Source of the DNA: Thermoflexus sp042408815
GTDB lineage: Bacteria > Chloroflexota > Anaerolineae > Thermoflexales > Thermoflexaceae
NCBI RefSeq assembly: GCF_042408815.1
Contig: NZ_JBHOQR010000002.1
Location: 248,001 to 312,000, forward strand
Direction: 5' to 3'
Length of the DNA stretch: 64,000 nt
The notes below the pieces were generated by a model. The model saw nothing but the letters and a program-made list of their open reading frames with translations, was not told the origin of the DNA and did not search any database. The position numbers and the translations under genes are program-made. Of this stretch, positions 18,017 through 26,534 are shown in pieces. Position 1 is the first letter of the stretch. Every line of letters starts with the position of its first letter.

Positions 18017-19327
18017 CTAAAAGAAACCCAGCCATGCTTTGACCAGGAGTCCCATTTGAGCCAGCCCCAGGGCGATCAGGGTGGGTCGGGTAGCCAGCTG
18101 CATCCAGCGTCTCCATCCCACCCGCACGCCGTGGCCCTCCAGCGCCGCACAGGCGACCACATTGGCCGAGGCCCCGATGGGCGTGAAATTTCCCCCCAGA
18201 TCCGTCCCCAGGGAGACTGCCCAGGTCAGCAGGGAAAGCGCTGGCGCTTGTGGGGAATTCGCGAAATGTCGAAGGGCATAGGCCATACTGAGGGCAAAGG
18301 GCACGTTATCTATAACAGCCGAGCAGAGGGCAGAGAACCATAACAACGCTGAAGCCAGGCCCAGCGGATGCCCGCCCAACCACGAAGAAACCGCCCCGGT
18401 CAACATCTCGATGGCCTGGGTCTTCTCCAACGCTCCCACAATGGCAAACAGACCGATCAGGAAAAGCAGCACTTCATAGTCGATCCGACGCAGGATCCCT
18501 TCCACCCGCGGGCCTCCCAAGAGCAGGAGAAGGATCGCAGGGATTAATGTGGCCAGCGGGGTCGTCAGGGGGATAGCCAGCCGTTGCTCGATCCATCGAT
18601 GTGTGCTTAAGAGAACCACGGCGAGGGCGAGAGCCAACAACCCAAGTCGAAGCAGCGTGGGATCCCGAACCATCTCCGCAGACCGAGGCAACTCCAGCCG
18701 CCCCAGAGGAGGACCCTTCCGCAAATCTCGCGCGGCTTGTCGGTAAACCATCGCCACGGCGCCAAGCAATCCGAACACAACGATCGGCCCGTTGTGCGTG
18801 ATGAAATCGTTCAATCCAAAGCCCAAGGTGAGCCCGAGGATCACATTGGGCGGGTCTCCCATCAGGGTGGCTGCGCCGCCGATGTTGGCGGCCACCACCT
18901 CCGCCACCACTACCGGAACGGGGTCGAAGCGCAACAGCCGGCTCAGCTCAACCGTCAGGGTGGAGAAAAAGAGCATCACCGTGATCGAATCCATGAAGGC
19001 GGCCAGGAAGCCCGTGAGCAGGGGGAACACCACCAGCAAACGCCGGGGCTCACCGTTCACTCGATGGGCCGTCTCGATGGCCAGAGCGCTGAAGAAACCC
19101 GCCTCCGAGAGCACCGCGATCAGGACGAACATCCCGAAGAGCAACCCGAGGGTCTCCCAGTGCACATAAGCCACCGCCTCCTCCACGGTGAGCACTTTAA
19201 ACAACAGGAGGAGGATCACCCCGATCCCAGCCGCCAGAACCCGCGGGATGCGTTCCAGCCCCAGGGCGATATAAGTGGTGAGGAAAACCGAAACCGCGAT
19301 CCAGGTTGGTGAGAGAATCCCGGTCAT
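18017..19327 (-). CDS. Ion-transporter superfamily carrier (ArsB/NhaD/SLC13 type)
   Basis: A 436-residue membrane carrier with 11-12 hydrophobic segments. Two family signatures are visible: NIGGAATLMGDPPNVILG near residue 145 and DLGGNFTPIGASANVVA near residue 375, the paired re-entrant loops of the ion-transporter superfamily. Arsenite/antimonite export, sodium-proton antiport and organic anion uptake are all possible, and sequence alone does not choose. The long frame begins at 19576 inside amt, but ATG at 19327 has SD AAAGGAGG. It starts 22 bp after amt stops, in the same operon direction. Confidence 0.88.
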   Translation of the reverse strand: MTGILSPTWIAVSVFLTTYIALGLERIPRVLAAGIGVILLLLFKVLTVEEAVAYVHWETLGLLFGMFVLIAVLSEAGFFSALAIETAHRVNGEPRRLLVVFPLLTGFLAAFMDSITVMLFFSTLTVELSRLLRFDPVPVVVAEVVAANIGGAATLMGDPPNVILGLTLGFGLNDFITHNGPIVVFGLLGAVAMVYRQAARDLRKGPPLGRLELPRSAEMVRDPTLLRLGLLALALAVVLLSTHRWIEQRLAIPLTTPLATLIPAILLLLLGGPRVEGILRRIDYEVLLFLIGLFAIVGALEKTQAIEMLTGAVSSWLGGHPLGLASALLWFSALCSAVIDNVPFALSMAYALRHFANSPQAPALSLLTWAVSLGTDLGGNFTPIGASANVVACAALEGHGVRVGWRRWMQLATRPTLIALGLAQMGLLVKAWLGFF

Positions 19328-19349
19328 GGGGAAGCCTCCTTTCCACAGG

Positions 19350-20993
19350 TCAACCGGCTGTGGCTTCCGTGGGAGCCGGCGGGATGACCGGCAAGCGTGC
19401 CGCGCCCGGGATCGGCACCAGGCGTCCGTCGGGATAGGCGAACACGCCCAACTCGGGGAAATCCAGCCCCTGCAGCTCGACCTCAGGGGAGACCCGGAGG
19501 CCCACCAGGGCATCGAGGATCTTGAAGAAGACCCAGGAGATCCCGAAGGCCCACAGGAAGGCCACGACCACTCCAATGCCTTGAGCGGCTAGCTGTCCCG
19601 CATCCCCGTAGAACAGGCCCCGCACCGTGAGGCCGCCGTAATTCGCTGTGCCATCGGCGAACAGGCCCACCGCCAGCTGTCCGAAGGCCCCGCACGTGCC
19701 ATGCACAGAGATCGCTCCCACCGGATCGTCCACCCTGACCACTCGTTCGAAGAAAGCCACGCTGAGACATACCAGCACTCCGGCGATCGCTCCGATCAGG
19801 AAGGCATTCATCGGGCTGACATAACCGCTGGGCGCGGTGATCGCCACCAGACCGGCCAGCATGCCGTTTGCCGCCATCGCTGGGTCCGGCTTGCCTGTCA
19901 TAGCCCAGGTGTAGAGCATGGCGGATAGGGCGCCAGAGGCGGAGGCTAACATGGTGGCCACAGCTACCAGGCTGATGCGCAGGTTTCCATTGCCGGAAGC
20001 CCCCAGGGTGCTGCCTGGGTTGAAACCGAACCAGCCGAAGGCCAGGATGAAAACCCCCAGCAAGGCCATAACGAGGTTGTGGCCCGGGATCGGGTTCGGC
20101 GTTCCATCCCGGTTGTATTTGCCCAGGCGAGGACCCAGAACCATCGCCCCTGCCAGAGCGGTCCATCCACCGATCGCATGGACCACTCCGCTGCCCGCGA
20201 AGTCGATGTAACCAGCTCCCAGGCCCAGACGGCTCAGCTGCGAGAGCCAGCCTCCGCCCCAGGCCCAGTTGCCGTAGATCGGATAGAGGAAAGCCCCCAT
20301 GAAGAGACCATAGAGACAGAAGGCCGTCCACTTGAACCGCTCCGCCATTGCCCCCGTCGGGATCGTGGCGGCGGTGTCCATGAACACCATCTGGAACAGG
20401 AACATGACCGCCACGGCCACATCATACGTATCCCGCATGAAGAAACCTTTGGTTCCGAAAAGACCCCAATCCAGCCCCCCTATGCGCACCGTGAACTCGC
20501 CATCCAGAACCTTCAGCCCACCCAGGTTCGGGATTCCAACCAAACCAATGCCTCCAAACTGAAGGGCAAATCCGGTGGCGAAGTAGCCCGCCATCCCCAG
20601 CACATAAATGATGAAGTTCATCGCCATGGTGTGGGCGGCGTTCTTCGCCCGGGTGAACCCCGTCTCCACCAGGGCGAATCCCGCCTGCATGAACATCACC
20701 AGATATCCCGTGATCAGAGTCCAGATGAAGTTGATGGCCAGGCGATTCTGGTTGACCAGATCCGCGAGCTGCACAGCGAACGGCTCATGGGCCTTCGCCC
20801 GCTCGAAGTCCTCCGTGCGGATCGTGCCGGGGACAACCCCGACCAGATCCTGACCGGACCCTGTGGCCGTCCCGGCGGGGTCCGGTGTCGGAGCGGGCGG
20901 CGCCTGGTCGGCGTAGCTCGGGCGGACGGCCAGAAGCAGTCCAAGCATCCCCAGGAGCAGGACGGTCACCCTCCCCATGCGCTTGCGGATCAT
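19350..20993 (-). CDS. amt: Ammonium transporter
   Basis: Trimeric ammonium channel of the cytoplasmic membrane. The 547-residue product begins with a signal-like stretch (residues 1-28), has a polar linker, then eleven membrane helices. Signatures are DFAGSGVVHAIGGW (Asp and first His of the pore region), FGWFGFNPGS, and the second pore His in SVHGTCGAFG. The C-terminal GLDFPELGVFAYPD corresponds to the PII-binding tail. ATG at 20993 has SD AAAGGAGG. No glnK follows it here. It is third in an operon behind the operator at 22075-22091. Confidence 0.94.
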   Translation of the reverse strand: MIRKRMGRVTVLLLGMLGLLLAVRPSYADQAPPAPTPDPAGTATGSGQDLVGVVPGTIRTEDFERAKAHEPFAVQLADLVNQNRLAINFIWTLITGYLVMFMQAGFALVETGFTRAKNAAHTMAMNFIIYVLGMAGYFATGFALQFGGIGLVGIPNLGGLKVLDGEFTVRIGGLDWGLFGTKGFFMRDTYDVAVAVMFLFQMVFMDTAATIPTGAMAERFKWTAFCLYGLFMGAFLYPIYGNWAWGGGWLSQLSRLGLGAGYIDFAGSGVVHAIGGWTALAGAMVLGPRLGKYNRDGTPNPIPGHNLVMALLGVFILAFGWFGFNPGSTLGASGNGNLRISLVAVATMLASASGALSAMLYTWAMTGKPDPAMAANGMLAGLVAITAPSGYVSPMNAFLIGAIAGVLVCLSVAFFERVVRVDDPVGAISVHGTCGAFGQLAVGLFADGTANYGGLTVRGLFYGDAGQLAAQGIGVVVAFLWAFGISWVFFKILDALVGLRVSPEVELQGLDFPELGVFAYPDGRLVPIPGAARLPVIPPAPTEATAG

Positions 20994-21004
20994 TGGGCCT
21001 CCTT

Positions 21005-21478
21005 TCACGAAGCAGATGGGGTACTGCGAAGGGTATGCCGCAGCCGGGCGCCTACCAGCGCTCGGACCCGATCGCGGGCCTCCGGGGGCAGATAGAGAGA
21101 GAGCATGGGTCCGTTGCCTTCTAGCCGGATCCCCCACGGCTCTGCCCGATAAGCCCGGAACTCCTCCCACTGCCGGAAGAACACGTTGTTGAGGGCCACC
21201 CCTTCCTCCGTGAAGCGATAACGCAGCGGCAAGAGAAGAACGAGAAGGGCAAAGCCTGCGATCATCCCCTGCCCCAAAAGCGGCAGCCATCCTCCAAGGG
21301 ACCCCAAAAGGATCAGGATGGCGAGTGCATATAGATTCTTTCGGTGCCATCGCCAGCGCTCTCGCCATCCCAGGGGCACCTCCAGGAGCAAACGGCCCGG
21401 AGCCGTCACCCCAATGGGCAGCCAGGCCCGCCACAAGGTCCACATCATGGCCATGCTCACGAGGACGAGGATGAGCAT
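21005..21478 (-). CDS. Small membrane protein with PH-like domain, upstream of amt
   Basis: A 157-residue protein with a first membrane helix at residues 1-20, two close helices at about 45-85, then a soluble beta-rich tail beginning RYRFTEEGVALNN, which resembles the PH-like/DUF5673 type of bacterial membrane proteins. The frame opens at 21577, but ATG at 21478 has SD GGGAGGG and overlaps the end of the TPR gene by 22 bases, so translation is coupled. Its place directly before amt suggests a part in ammonium uptake or its control; that is inference. Confidence 0.75.
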   Translation of the reverse strand: MLILVLVSMAMMWTLWRAWLPIGVTAPGRLLLEVPLGWRERWRWHRKNLYALAILILLGSLGGWLPLLGQGMIAGFALLVLLLPLRYRFTEEGVALNNVFFRQWEEFRAYRAEPWGIRLEGNGPMLSLYLPPEARDRVRALVGARLRHTLRSTPSAS

Positions 21479-21930
21479 GCCGATTTCCCTCCCTGGCTCC
21501 CTCGAAGAGACCGCAGCCAGCGCCTCAGATCCGGCAGGACGGCGCGCCGAACGAAGGACCCTTTTCCCTGCTCCCATGCCCGTTGCAGGAGCCGATAGAT
21601 GTGTTCTCGGGCCACCCCCTCTGGAGCACTTCGTAGGGCGGCCTCCAGCTCCACCATCGCCTCAGGATAGAACCCCAACCGCAGGAAGAAGGCTCCTCGT
21701 TCCAGCCGAACCACGAAGTGATCCGAGGCCTGATGCAGCGCTCGCTCCAGGGCCTCCCGTGCTCCCTCCACGTCGAACCGCAGCATGCGCAGGCGACCCA
21801 GATACGCCCAGGCCAGCCCGCCCACCACCCCTGACTCTGCACAGGCGATCTGTTGAAACATCGCCTCCGCTTCTGCTGCCCGACCCTCCGCCAGGGCATG
21901 TAACGCCTGCTCCAGCTCCACCGAGGTCAT
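21457..21930 (-). CDS. TPR-repeat protein, first gene of the amt operon
   Basis: A 157-residue soluble protein made of about three helix-turn-helix TPR units (the repeat AWAYLGRLRMLRFDVEGAR is typical), ending in a serine run. TPR proteins are protein-binding adapters. ATG at 21930 has SD GGGGAGGA; the frame also offers a GTG at 21954 without an SD. It is the first gene behind the operator shared with glnA. Confidence 0.75.
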   Translation of the reverse strand: MTSVELEQALHALAEGRAAEAEAMFQQIACAESGVVGGLAWAYLGRLRMLRFDVEGAREALERALHQASDHFVVRLERGAFFLRLGFYPEAMVELEAALRSAPEGVAREHIYRLLQRAWEQGKGSFVRRAVLPDLRRWLRSLRGSQGGKSACSSSSS

Positions 21931-22012
21931 CCGGCTATCCTCCCCAACCCTCACCGCGTCTTCGGAAAAATCTCCACCACCGATGAAGGAGATCCGCTAC
22001 GGTTTGGCCAGT

Positions 22013-22041
22013 ATTGTAGAAACCTATAGAAGGCGCGGCTA
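22013..22041 (-). promoter_or_regulatory. Promoter of the TPR-PH-amt operon
   Basis: TAGCCG (22036-22041), 17 bp, TACAAT (22013-22018) on the minus strand: the same hexamers and spacing as the glnA promoter. The leader is about 76 nt. The rest of the 21931-22264 gap holds the operator and no gene. Confidence 0.6.
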
Positions 22042-22074
22042 CAGGTGGAGCGAACGAAAAGTGGATATGGGAGG

Positions 22075-22091
22075 TTAGGCATGATGCACAA
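22075..22091. promoter_or_regulatory. Operator of the amt operon, copy of the glnA operator
   Basis: Read on the minus strand it is TTGTGCATCATGCCTAA: one perfect half-site and one degenerate half, 15 of 17 bases identical to the glnA palindrome. Its lower edge is 33 bp above the -35, exactly as at glnA. Confidence 0.65.
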
Positions 22092-22264
22092 ATCGGGTCC
22101 GGAACAGGGGATGGGGAGGATAGCTCGTTCCCTCCCCAACTCGCGCGGGTCGACCGGATGAAGCGCGCTGGGGAAATCCGGAGGATCCAGGCATCGTTGC
22201 AGAACGAGATGCCGTGAAATAAAGGCTCCTAATCCTTCGGGGATAGAAACTGTTCGGCCTTCGC

Positions 22265-23611
22265 TTAATACAGATGGAAATAGCGATCGATCTCCCAGGC
22301 GCTGACATGGCGGCAATAGGCATCCCACTCCAGCCGCTTGGCCTCAAGGAAGCGCTCGGCCGCCAACGGGCCCAGGGCTTCCTGGATCACCTCGTCGGCT
22401 TCCAGGGCTTCCAGGGCTTCTCCCAGGGTGGCGGGCAGGCGCTGGATCCCCCGCGCCTCCAGCTCCGCGCTCTCCATGGGGAACAGCTCCTCCTCTACCG
22501 GAGGGGGAAGCGGCAGTCGCCGCTCAATCCCATCCAAGCCGGCCGCTAGCATCGCCGCAAAGGCGAGATAGGGGTTGCACGCCGGATCGAGGCTACGCAG
22601 CTCGAGGCGGGTGGATTGATAACGCCCGGGCTTGATGGCCGGGATCCGGATCAGGGCGGACCGATTGATCCGGGCCCAGCTGACATAAAGAGGCGCCTCG
22701 AAACCGCCCAGCAACCGCTTGTAAGAGTTCACCAGCGGGCAGAGCACCGCACACATCCCTCGGGCGTGGGCGATCTGCCCCGCAAGGAAGGACTTCGCCA
22801 GCGCGGACAGGCCGTAATCATCCTCGGGATCCGCGAAGGCATTCCCTCCACCCTCCAGGCGGAGCAAACTCTGGTGGGTATGCATGCCGGATCCCGCCCG
22901 CCCTTCCAGGGGCTTGGGCATGAAAGTGGCATGGAGTCCATGGGCCTGGGCGATGTGCTTGATGACCAGCCGGGCGGTGACGATGTAATCGGCCATGCGC
23001 AGGGCATCGGCCGGCTGAAAGTCGATCTCATGCTGGCCGGGGGAGATCTCGTGATGACTCGGCCCGGCCGGGATCCCCAGGGCCCGCAGGGTCTCCACCA
23101 TCTCGCAACGGACCTGATAGGCCAGATCCGTTGCCAAATCGAAGTAACCGATCTCATCGTGGGGAGCCGGAGCGAACCGCTCCCCTTCGGCCCGGAAGAG
23201 ATAGAACTCCAGCTCGGGGCTCACCACATAGGCGTAGCCCATACGGGCCGCCCGCTCCATCACCCGAGCCAGCACCGCCCGAGGATCTCCGGCGAAGCGC
23301 TCCCCCCGCCGGTTCACCACCCAGCAGATTACATGTGCGGTCGTCCCCTCTCCCCGCGTCCAGGGCAGAACCGTGAACGTGCTGAGATCCGGCTTCAGAT
23401 ACAAATCCGACTCGGCCACTCGGGCAAATCCCTCGATGGCTGATCCATCAAACCATTTCCCGGTCTCGATGGCCTCAGGAAGATCTTCCAGGGGGATCGT
23501 CACCCCCTTCGGCGCCCCGAGGATATCGGTGAAACGCAGAATGACAAACCGGACGCCCGCCTGGCGGGCTTCCTCAAGCACGCGGTTCGGATCCACTGCC
23601 GGGCTGTGCAT
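22265..23611 (-). CDS. Second glutamine synthetase-family enzyme (type I-alpha-like)
   Basis: A 448-residue GS-fold ligase. WFDGSAIEGF, EISPGQHEIDF, KPLEGRAGSGMHTHQS and LELRSLDPACNPYLAF are all present, and the chain lacks the beta-type insert and adenylylation site of the glnA at 3805. It could be a true glutamine synthetase or a gamma-glutamyl-amine ligase; the sequence alone does not settle it. ATG at 23611 has SD GAGGAGG and lies 38 bases inside the end of the PucR-type gene, so the two are translationally coupled. The glnA/amt operator is not found upstream. Confidence 0.9.
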   Translation of the reverse strand: MHSPAVDPNRVLEEARQAGVRFVILRFTDILGAPKGVTIPLEDLPEAIETGKWFDGSAIEGFARVAESDLYLKPDLSTFTVLPWTRGEGTTAHVICWVVNRRGERFAGDPRAVLARVMERAARMGYAYVVSPELEFYLFRAEGERFAPAPHDEIGYFDLATDLAYQVRCEMVETLRALGIPAGPSHHEISPGQHEIDFQPADALRMADYIVTARLVIKHIAQAHGLHATFMPKPLEGRAGSGMHTHQSLLRLEGGGNAFADPEDDYGLSALAKSFLAGQIAHARGMCAVLCPLVNSYKRLLGGFEAPLYVSWARINRSALIRIPAIKPGRYQSTRLELRSLDPACNPYLAFAAMLAAGLDGIERRLPLPPPVEEELFPMESAELEARGIQRLPATLGEALEALEADEVIQEALGPLAAERFLEAKRLEWDAYCRHVSAWEIDRYFHLY

Positions 23612-25202
23612 GGGACCTCCTCAGGATCGGTCGGATTTTCAGGGCCAGCTGCAGTCGGAAGCAATCCTCCCAGCGCCTCAGATCCACCCCAGTGATCTCC
23701 TGAATCCGCCGGAGACGATAGGCCAGGGAGTTGCGATGTAGGAACAGACGCTGGGCTGTGCGCTGCAGATTTCCATCACAAGCGAAGAAGGCCTCCAGAG
23801 TGGGGATCAGCTCAGCGTGATGTTCCTGATCATACCGCTCCAGGGGCCCGAGGGTCTGCTCGTAGAATTCCTCCAGGACCTCACTCTCCCGCAGGGGATA
23901 AAGGACACGATAGATATCCAGCCGTGAATAGGCCAGGGTGCGGTCTCCCCCTAGCAAGGCCTCCACCATCTGCAGGGACTGGACCGCCTCCCGGAAGGAG
24001 CGAGCCAGGCCGGCAGGCCCGGCGTAGACTCCTCCCACCCCGGCCGCCAAGCGGGGCAGGCCCAGGGCCCGCACCAGCTCGGCCCGCAGGCCCTCCACCA
24101 CGGCCTCCGGATCTGTCCCCCCTCCCGGAGGCGGGAACACGAAGGCAATCCCTTCCGCCATCAGCTGGACGCGACAGCGGGGGAAGCGGGCGGTGAGGCG
24201 ACGAATGGCCTCGATGAGGCGCTCTGGGCTCTCCTCCGCGTCCGGCGCTCGGAATACCGCTACGGCCATGGGCTCCTCGATGGGCTCGTTCAGGATCCGG
24301 GCCCGACGGCGCGCCTCTGCCTCGGGCAGCTCCCCGCGCAGCACCTGCGCGAGGAACTCCCCACGCACCCGGGCCTCTGCCGTCCACAATGACCGCTCCC
24401 GGAGCAACACCAGCACGCATGCCGCCGCTGCCTGGGCCACCGCCAGGCGATCCCGCTCTGGGATCTCACCGGAAGGGTTCAGGAGGCAAACCACTCCGAT
24501 CGGACGCCGCTCCAGGAGCATTGCCCCGGCCAGACACATCCGCCCCGCCGCATCGGGTCCGAAAAGGGCCACCGGAGACTCTCCCCCTTCCTCGCGCAGC
24601 GGCAGGCGTCGCAGCCAAGCGCGACGTTCCGCCAGGCCCGGTGGAGGCTCCGGAGGACCGGGGAGATCCGGCCAGGGGCTTCCCTGAGCGTCCTCCAGCC
24701 ATGCCCGTTTCCCCGTGACCTCCTCCAGCACGCGCAGGATGGCCGGGAGACCCTCCCCGGCCAGCGCCGCCTGCTGGAACCGGCGCTGGAGCTCCCGCTC
24801 GATCTCATACCAGGCCTCCCGACGGGCGACGATGAACCGGGCGATCTGATTGGCCAGGTCGGCCAGGCCTGTCCCTTCCGGCAGCGCGAGCAGCGGGAGG
24901 CCGGCTTCATCCGCCAGCAAGCCCCAATCCTCGGGCACCGGACCGATCACCGCCAATCCCGCTGCCTCCCGTTCCAGGGCGAGCTCAAGGAGGGCAGGAA
25001 AGACAAGAGGGGGTTCCCGCATAGAGAGCAGATCAACGGAGAACAGCAAAAGGTCCCCGCGCTGGATCGCGGTCCGCGCAGGGATGGTTCGAAGAAGGGT
25101 GGCCCACGTCACCTCGTGATCCAGCCCGCCCCGGCCGCCGATCACCTGCGTCCCCGGCGGCAACAGATTCTCCAGCAATTCCCTTAATGGCACCCCGCGC
25201 AT
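23574..25202 (-). CDS. PucR-family transcriptional regulator
   Basis: A DNA-binding regulator of 542 residues in the usual PucR/CdaR layout: an N-terminal PucR ligand-type domain (LRELLENLLPPGTQVIGG, residues 4-125), a central GGDEF-like region (about 290-420), and a C-terminal HTH (FFACDGNLQRTAQRLFLHRN, about 485-525). Such proteins commonly sense purine breakdown products or amino-acid/amine availability. The frame opens at 25352, but ATG at 25202 gives the normal N-terminus; its SD (AGAAGG) is close and modest. It is the direct upstream partner of the second glutamine synthetase. Confidence 0.88.
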   Translation of the reverse strand: MRGVPLRELLENLLPPGTQVIGGRGGLDHEVTWATLLRTIPARTAIQRGDLLLFSVDLLSMREPPLVFPALLELALEREAAGLAVIGPVPEDWGLLADEAGLPLLALPEGTGLADLANQIARFIVARREAWYEIERELQRRFQQAALAGEGLPAILRVLEEVTGKRAWLEDAQGSPWPDLPGPPEPPPGLAERRAWLRRLPLREEGGESPVALFGPDAAGRMCLAGAMLLERRPIGVVCLLNPSGEIPERDRLAVAQAAAACVLVLLRERSLWTAEARVRGEFLAQVLRGELPEAEARRRARILNEPIEEPMAVAVFRAPDAEESPERLIEAIRRLTARFPRCRVQLMAEGIAFVFPPPGGGTDPEAVVEGLRAELVRALGLPRLAAGVGGVYAGPAGLARSFREAVQSLQMVEALLGGDRTLAYSRLDIYRVLYPLRESEVLEEFYEQTLGPLERYDQEHHAELIPTLEAFFACDGNLQRTAQRLFLHRNSLAYRLRRIQEITGVDLRRWEDCFRLQLALKIRPILRRSHAQPGSGSEPRA

Positions 25203-25359
25203 ACGCCTTCTAGAACCCTCGCCAGCATCCCCCGCGGCCAACCCCAGTCCGAAGAACCACGCGATTGATCCCCCGGTGGCTTTGGGAGGCACGGGCGCCC
25301 TTGGCGCCCCGCACCGTCTCCCCAATGTATACGATCCGAGAAAGATCCCCATCTCTATT

Positions 25360-26307
25360 TTATGGAGAGCGAAAGAGGACCTGTTCCATTTGATCCCATG
25401 CCGCTTCCAGCGCCTCTATCGATGCCGATTCTCCCGTTAGGCGTCGGCGGGCCGCCTCGTGTTCCAGAGGGATTAGCTTCTCCCGCGCTTCCCGGAGCAT
25501 CTCCGACAACAGCCCCCGGACCTGCGCTGGATCCCCCTGGAGGAAACGCTCCGAACGGGCGAAGGCATCCGCGTAATCGAAAGCTCCCCGGAAAAACTCC
25601 TCCAGCCGGGCATCCAGGGCAGGCAGATGATCCGGCGATCGAATCCGCGAGATGAAGGGGCAGAGATTGTCCTCGGAGGCCAGATGGGCACACCCGATCT
25701 CCTCCTCCGCGGGCGGTCGCCATGCGGCCACCGCCGCCCGCAGCAGGGCCCATTCCTGGGAGAGATAATACCGGGCCCAGCGCCGTGCATCCGCCCCCGC
25801 CTCCGGATGGGGAAGCGGGAACACGACGCTGCGAAATGGAAAGGAAAAGCGCTCAAACCGCTGGGGGATCGCTTCGAAGGCTGTCTGCAAACGCGCCCGG
25901 CGGTCCTCCCCGGTCGATTCCGACATCGCGAGGACGATCAGGAAGGCCGCCTGCTCCGGCCGCTGGGCATAGCCGCCCAAAATGCTGGCCACATAAGGGG
26001 CATCGATCCCCAGCGCTTCCTTCCGATGGGCCGCTTCCTCCAGCACCCGCTCCGTCAGGGTGGGATGGATATCCTGCAAACACCTCCGCGCATCGGGGCC
26101 GGCCCGGGCACACCGAAGGGCCTGGGGCGCCCAGCTAGACCACGCGACGGAGAAGGATTCGCTCCACATCTGCTGGAGCGGAAGGTTCGCAAACGGGAAG
26201 GCCGGAGCGGATGGCCCTGGGGAGAGACGACATCCGGCGATCACGAGCAAAGCGATCCAGACAGCGATCGAAAGCTTCCTACCGCCCCAGCGAATGCCAT
26301 ACCTCAT
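25360..26307 (-). CDS. Lipoprotein of unknown function
   Basis: A 315-residue exported lipoprotein: a basic start, a hydrophobic helix and the lipobox VIAGC (Cys near residue 25). The mature part is mainly helical, with a hemerythrin-free, Arg/Glu-rich composition and four Cys residues. I do not recognise a family. ATG at 26307 has SD GGAGG eight bases upstream; the longer frame to 26580 runs back across its promoter. It is transcribed away from the AcoR-like gene. Confidence 0.7.
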   Translation of the reverse strand: MRYGIRWGGRKLSIAVWIALLVIAGCRLSPGPSAPAFPFANLPLQQMWSESFSVAWSSWAPQALRCARAGPDARRCLQDIHPTLTERVLEEAAHRKEALGIDAPYVASILGGYAQRPEQAAFLIVLAMSESTGEDRRARLQTAFEAIPQRFERFSFPFRSVVFPLPHPEAGADARRWARYYLSQEWALLRAAVAAWRPPAEEEIGCAHLASEDNLCPFISRIRSPDHLPALDARLEEFFRGAFDYADAFARSERFLQGDPAQVRGLLSEMLREAREKLIPLEHEAARRRLTGESASIEALEAAWDQMEQVLFRSP

Positions 26308-26335
26308 GGACAGGGCCTCCGGCTTGATTTTTCCC

Positions 26336-26363
26336 ATAATATCCGACAATATTCTTAGCGCAA
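26336..26363 (-). promoter_or_regulatory. Likely promoter of the lipoprotein gene
   Basis: TTGCGC (26358-26363), 16 bp, TATTAT (26336-26341) on the minus strand, 29 bp above the ATG. It lies in the 227-bp divergent gap facing the AcoR-like gene. Confidence 0.45.
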
Positions 26364-26534
26364 CTCCCATCGCCTTTCGAGGGTTTGCTTCTCTTCTCCA
26401 TCCTCCACCCTGCAAAAAGAGACGATGGGTCGGATGGCAAAGCAGACCGAGCCACCCTCTGGAATGATCGATTGCGAGCGCTGGGCTTGGTGTGAGAAGT
26501 CCGGTCCTTTCCCGCTCCCATAGAGGAGGCTCCG

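Noticed and set aside
18785..18800. TTGTGCGTGATG-like sequence resembling the glnA operator
   Set aside because: It lies inside the carrier coding sequence, keeps only one degenerate half and has no promoter at the right distance.
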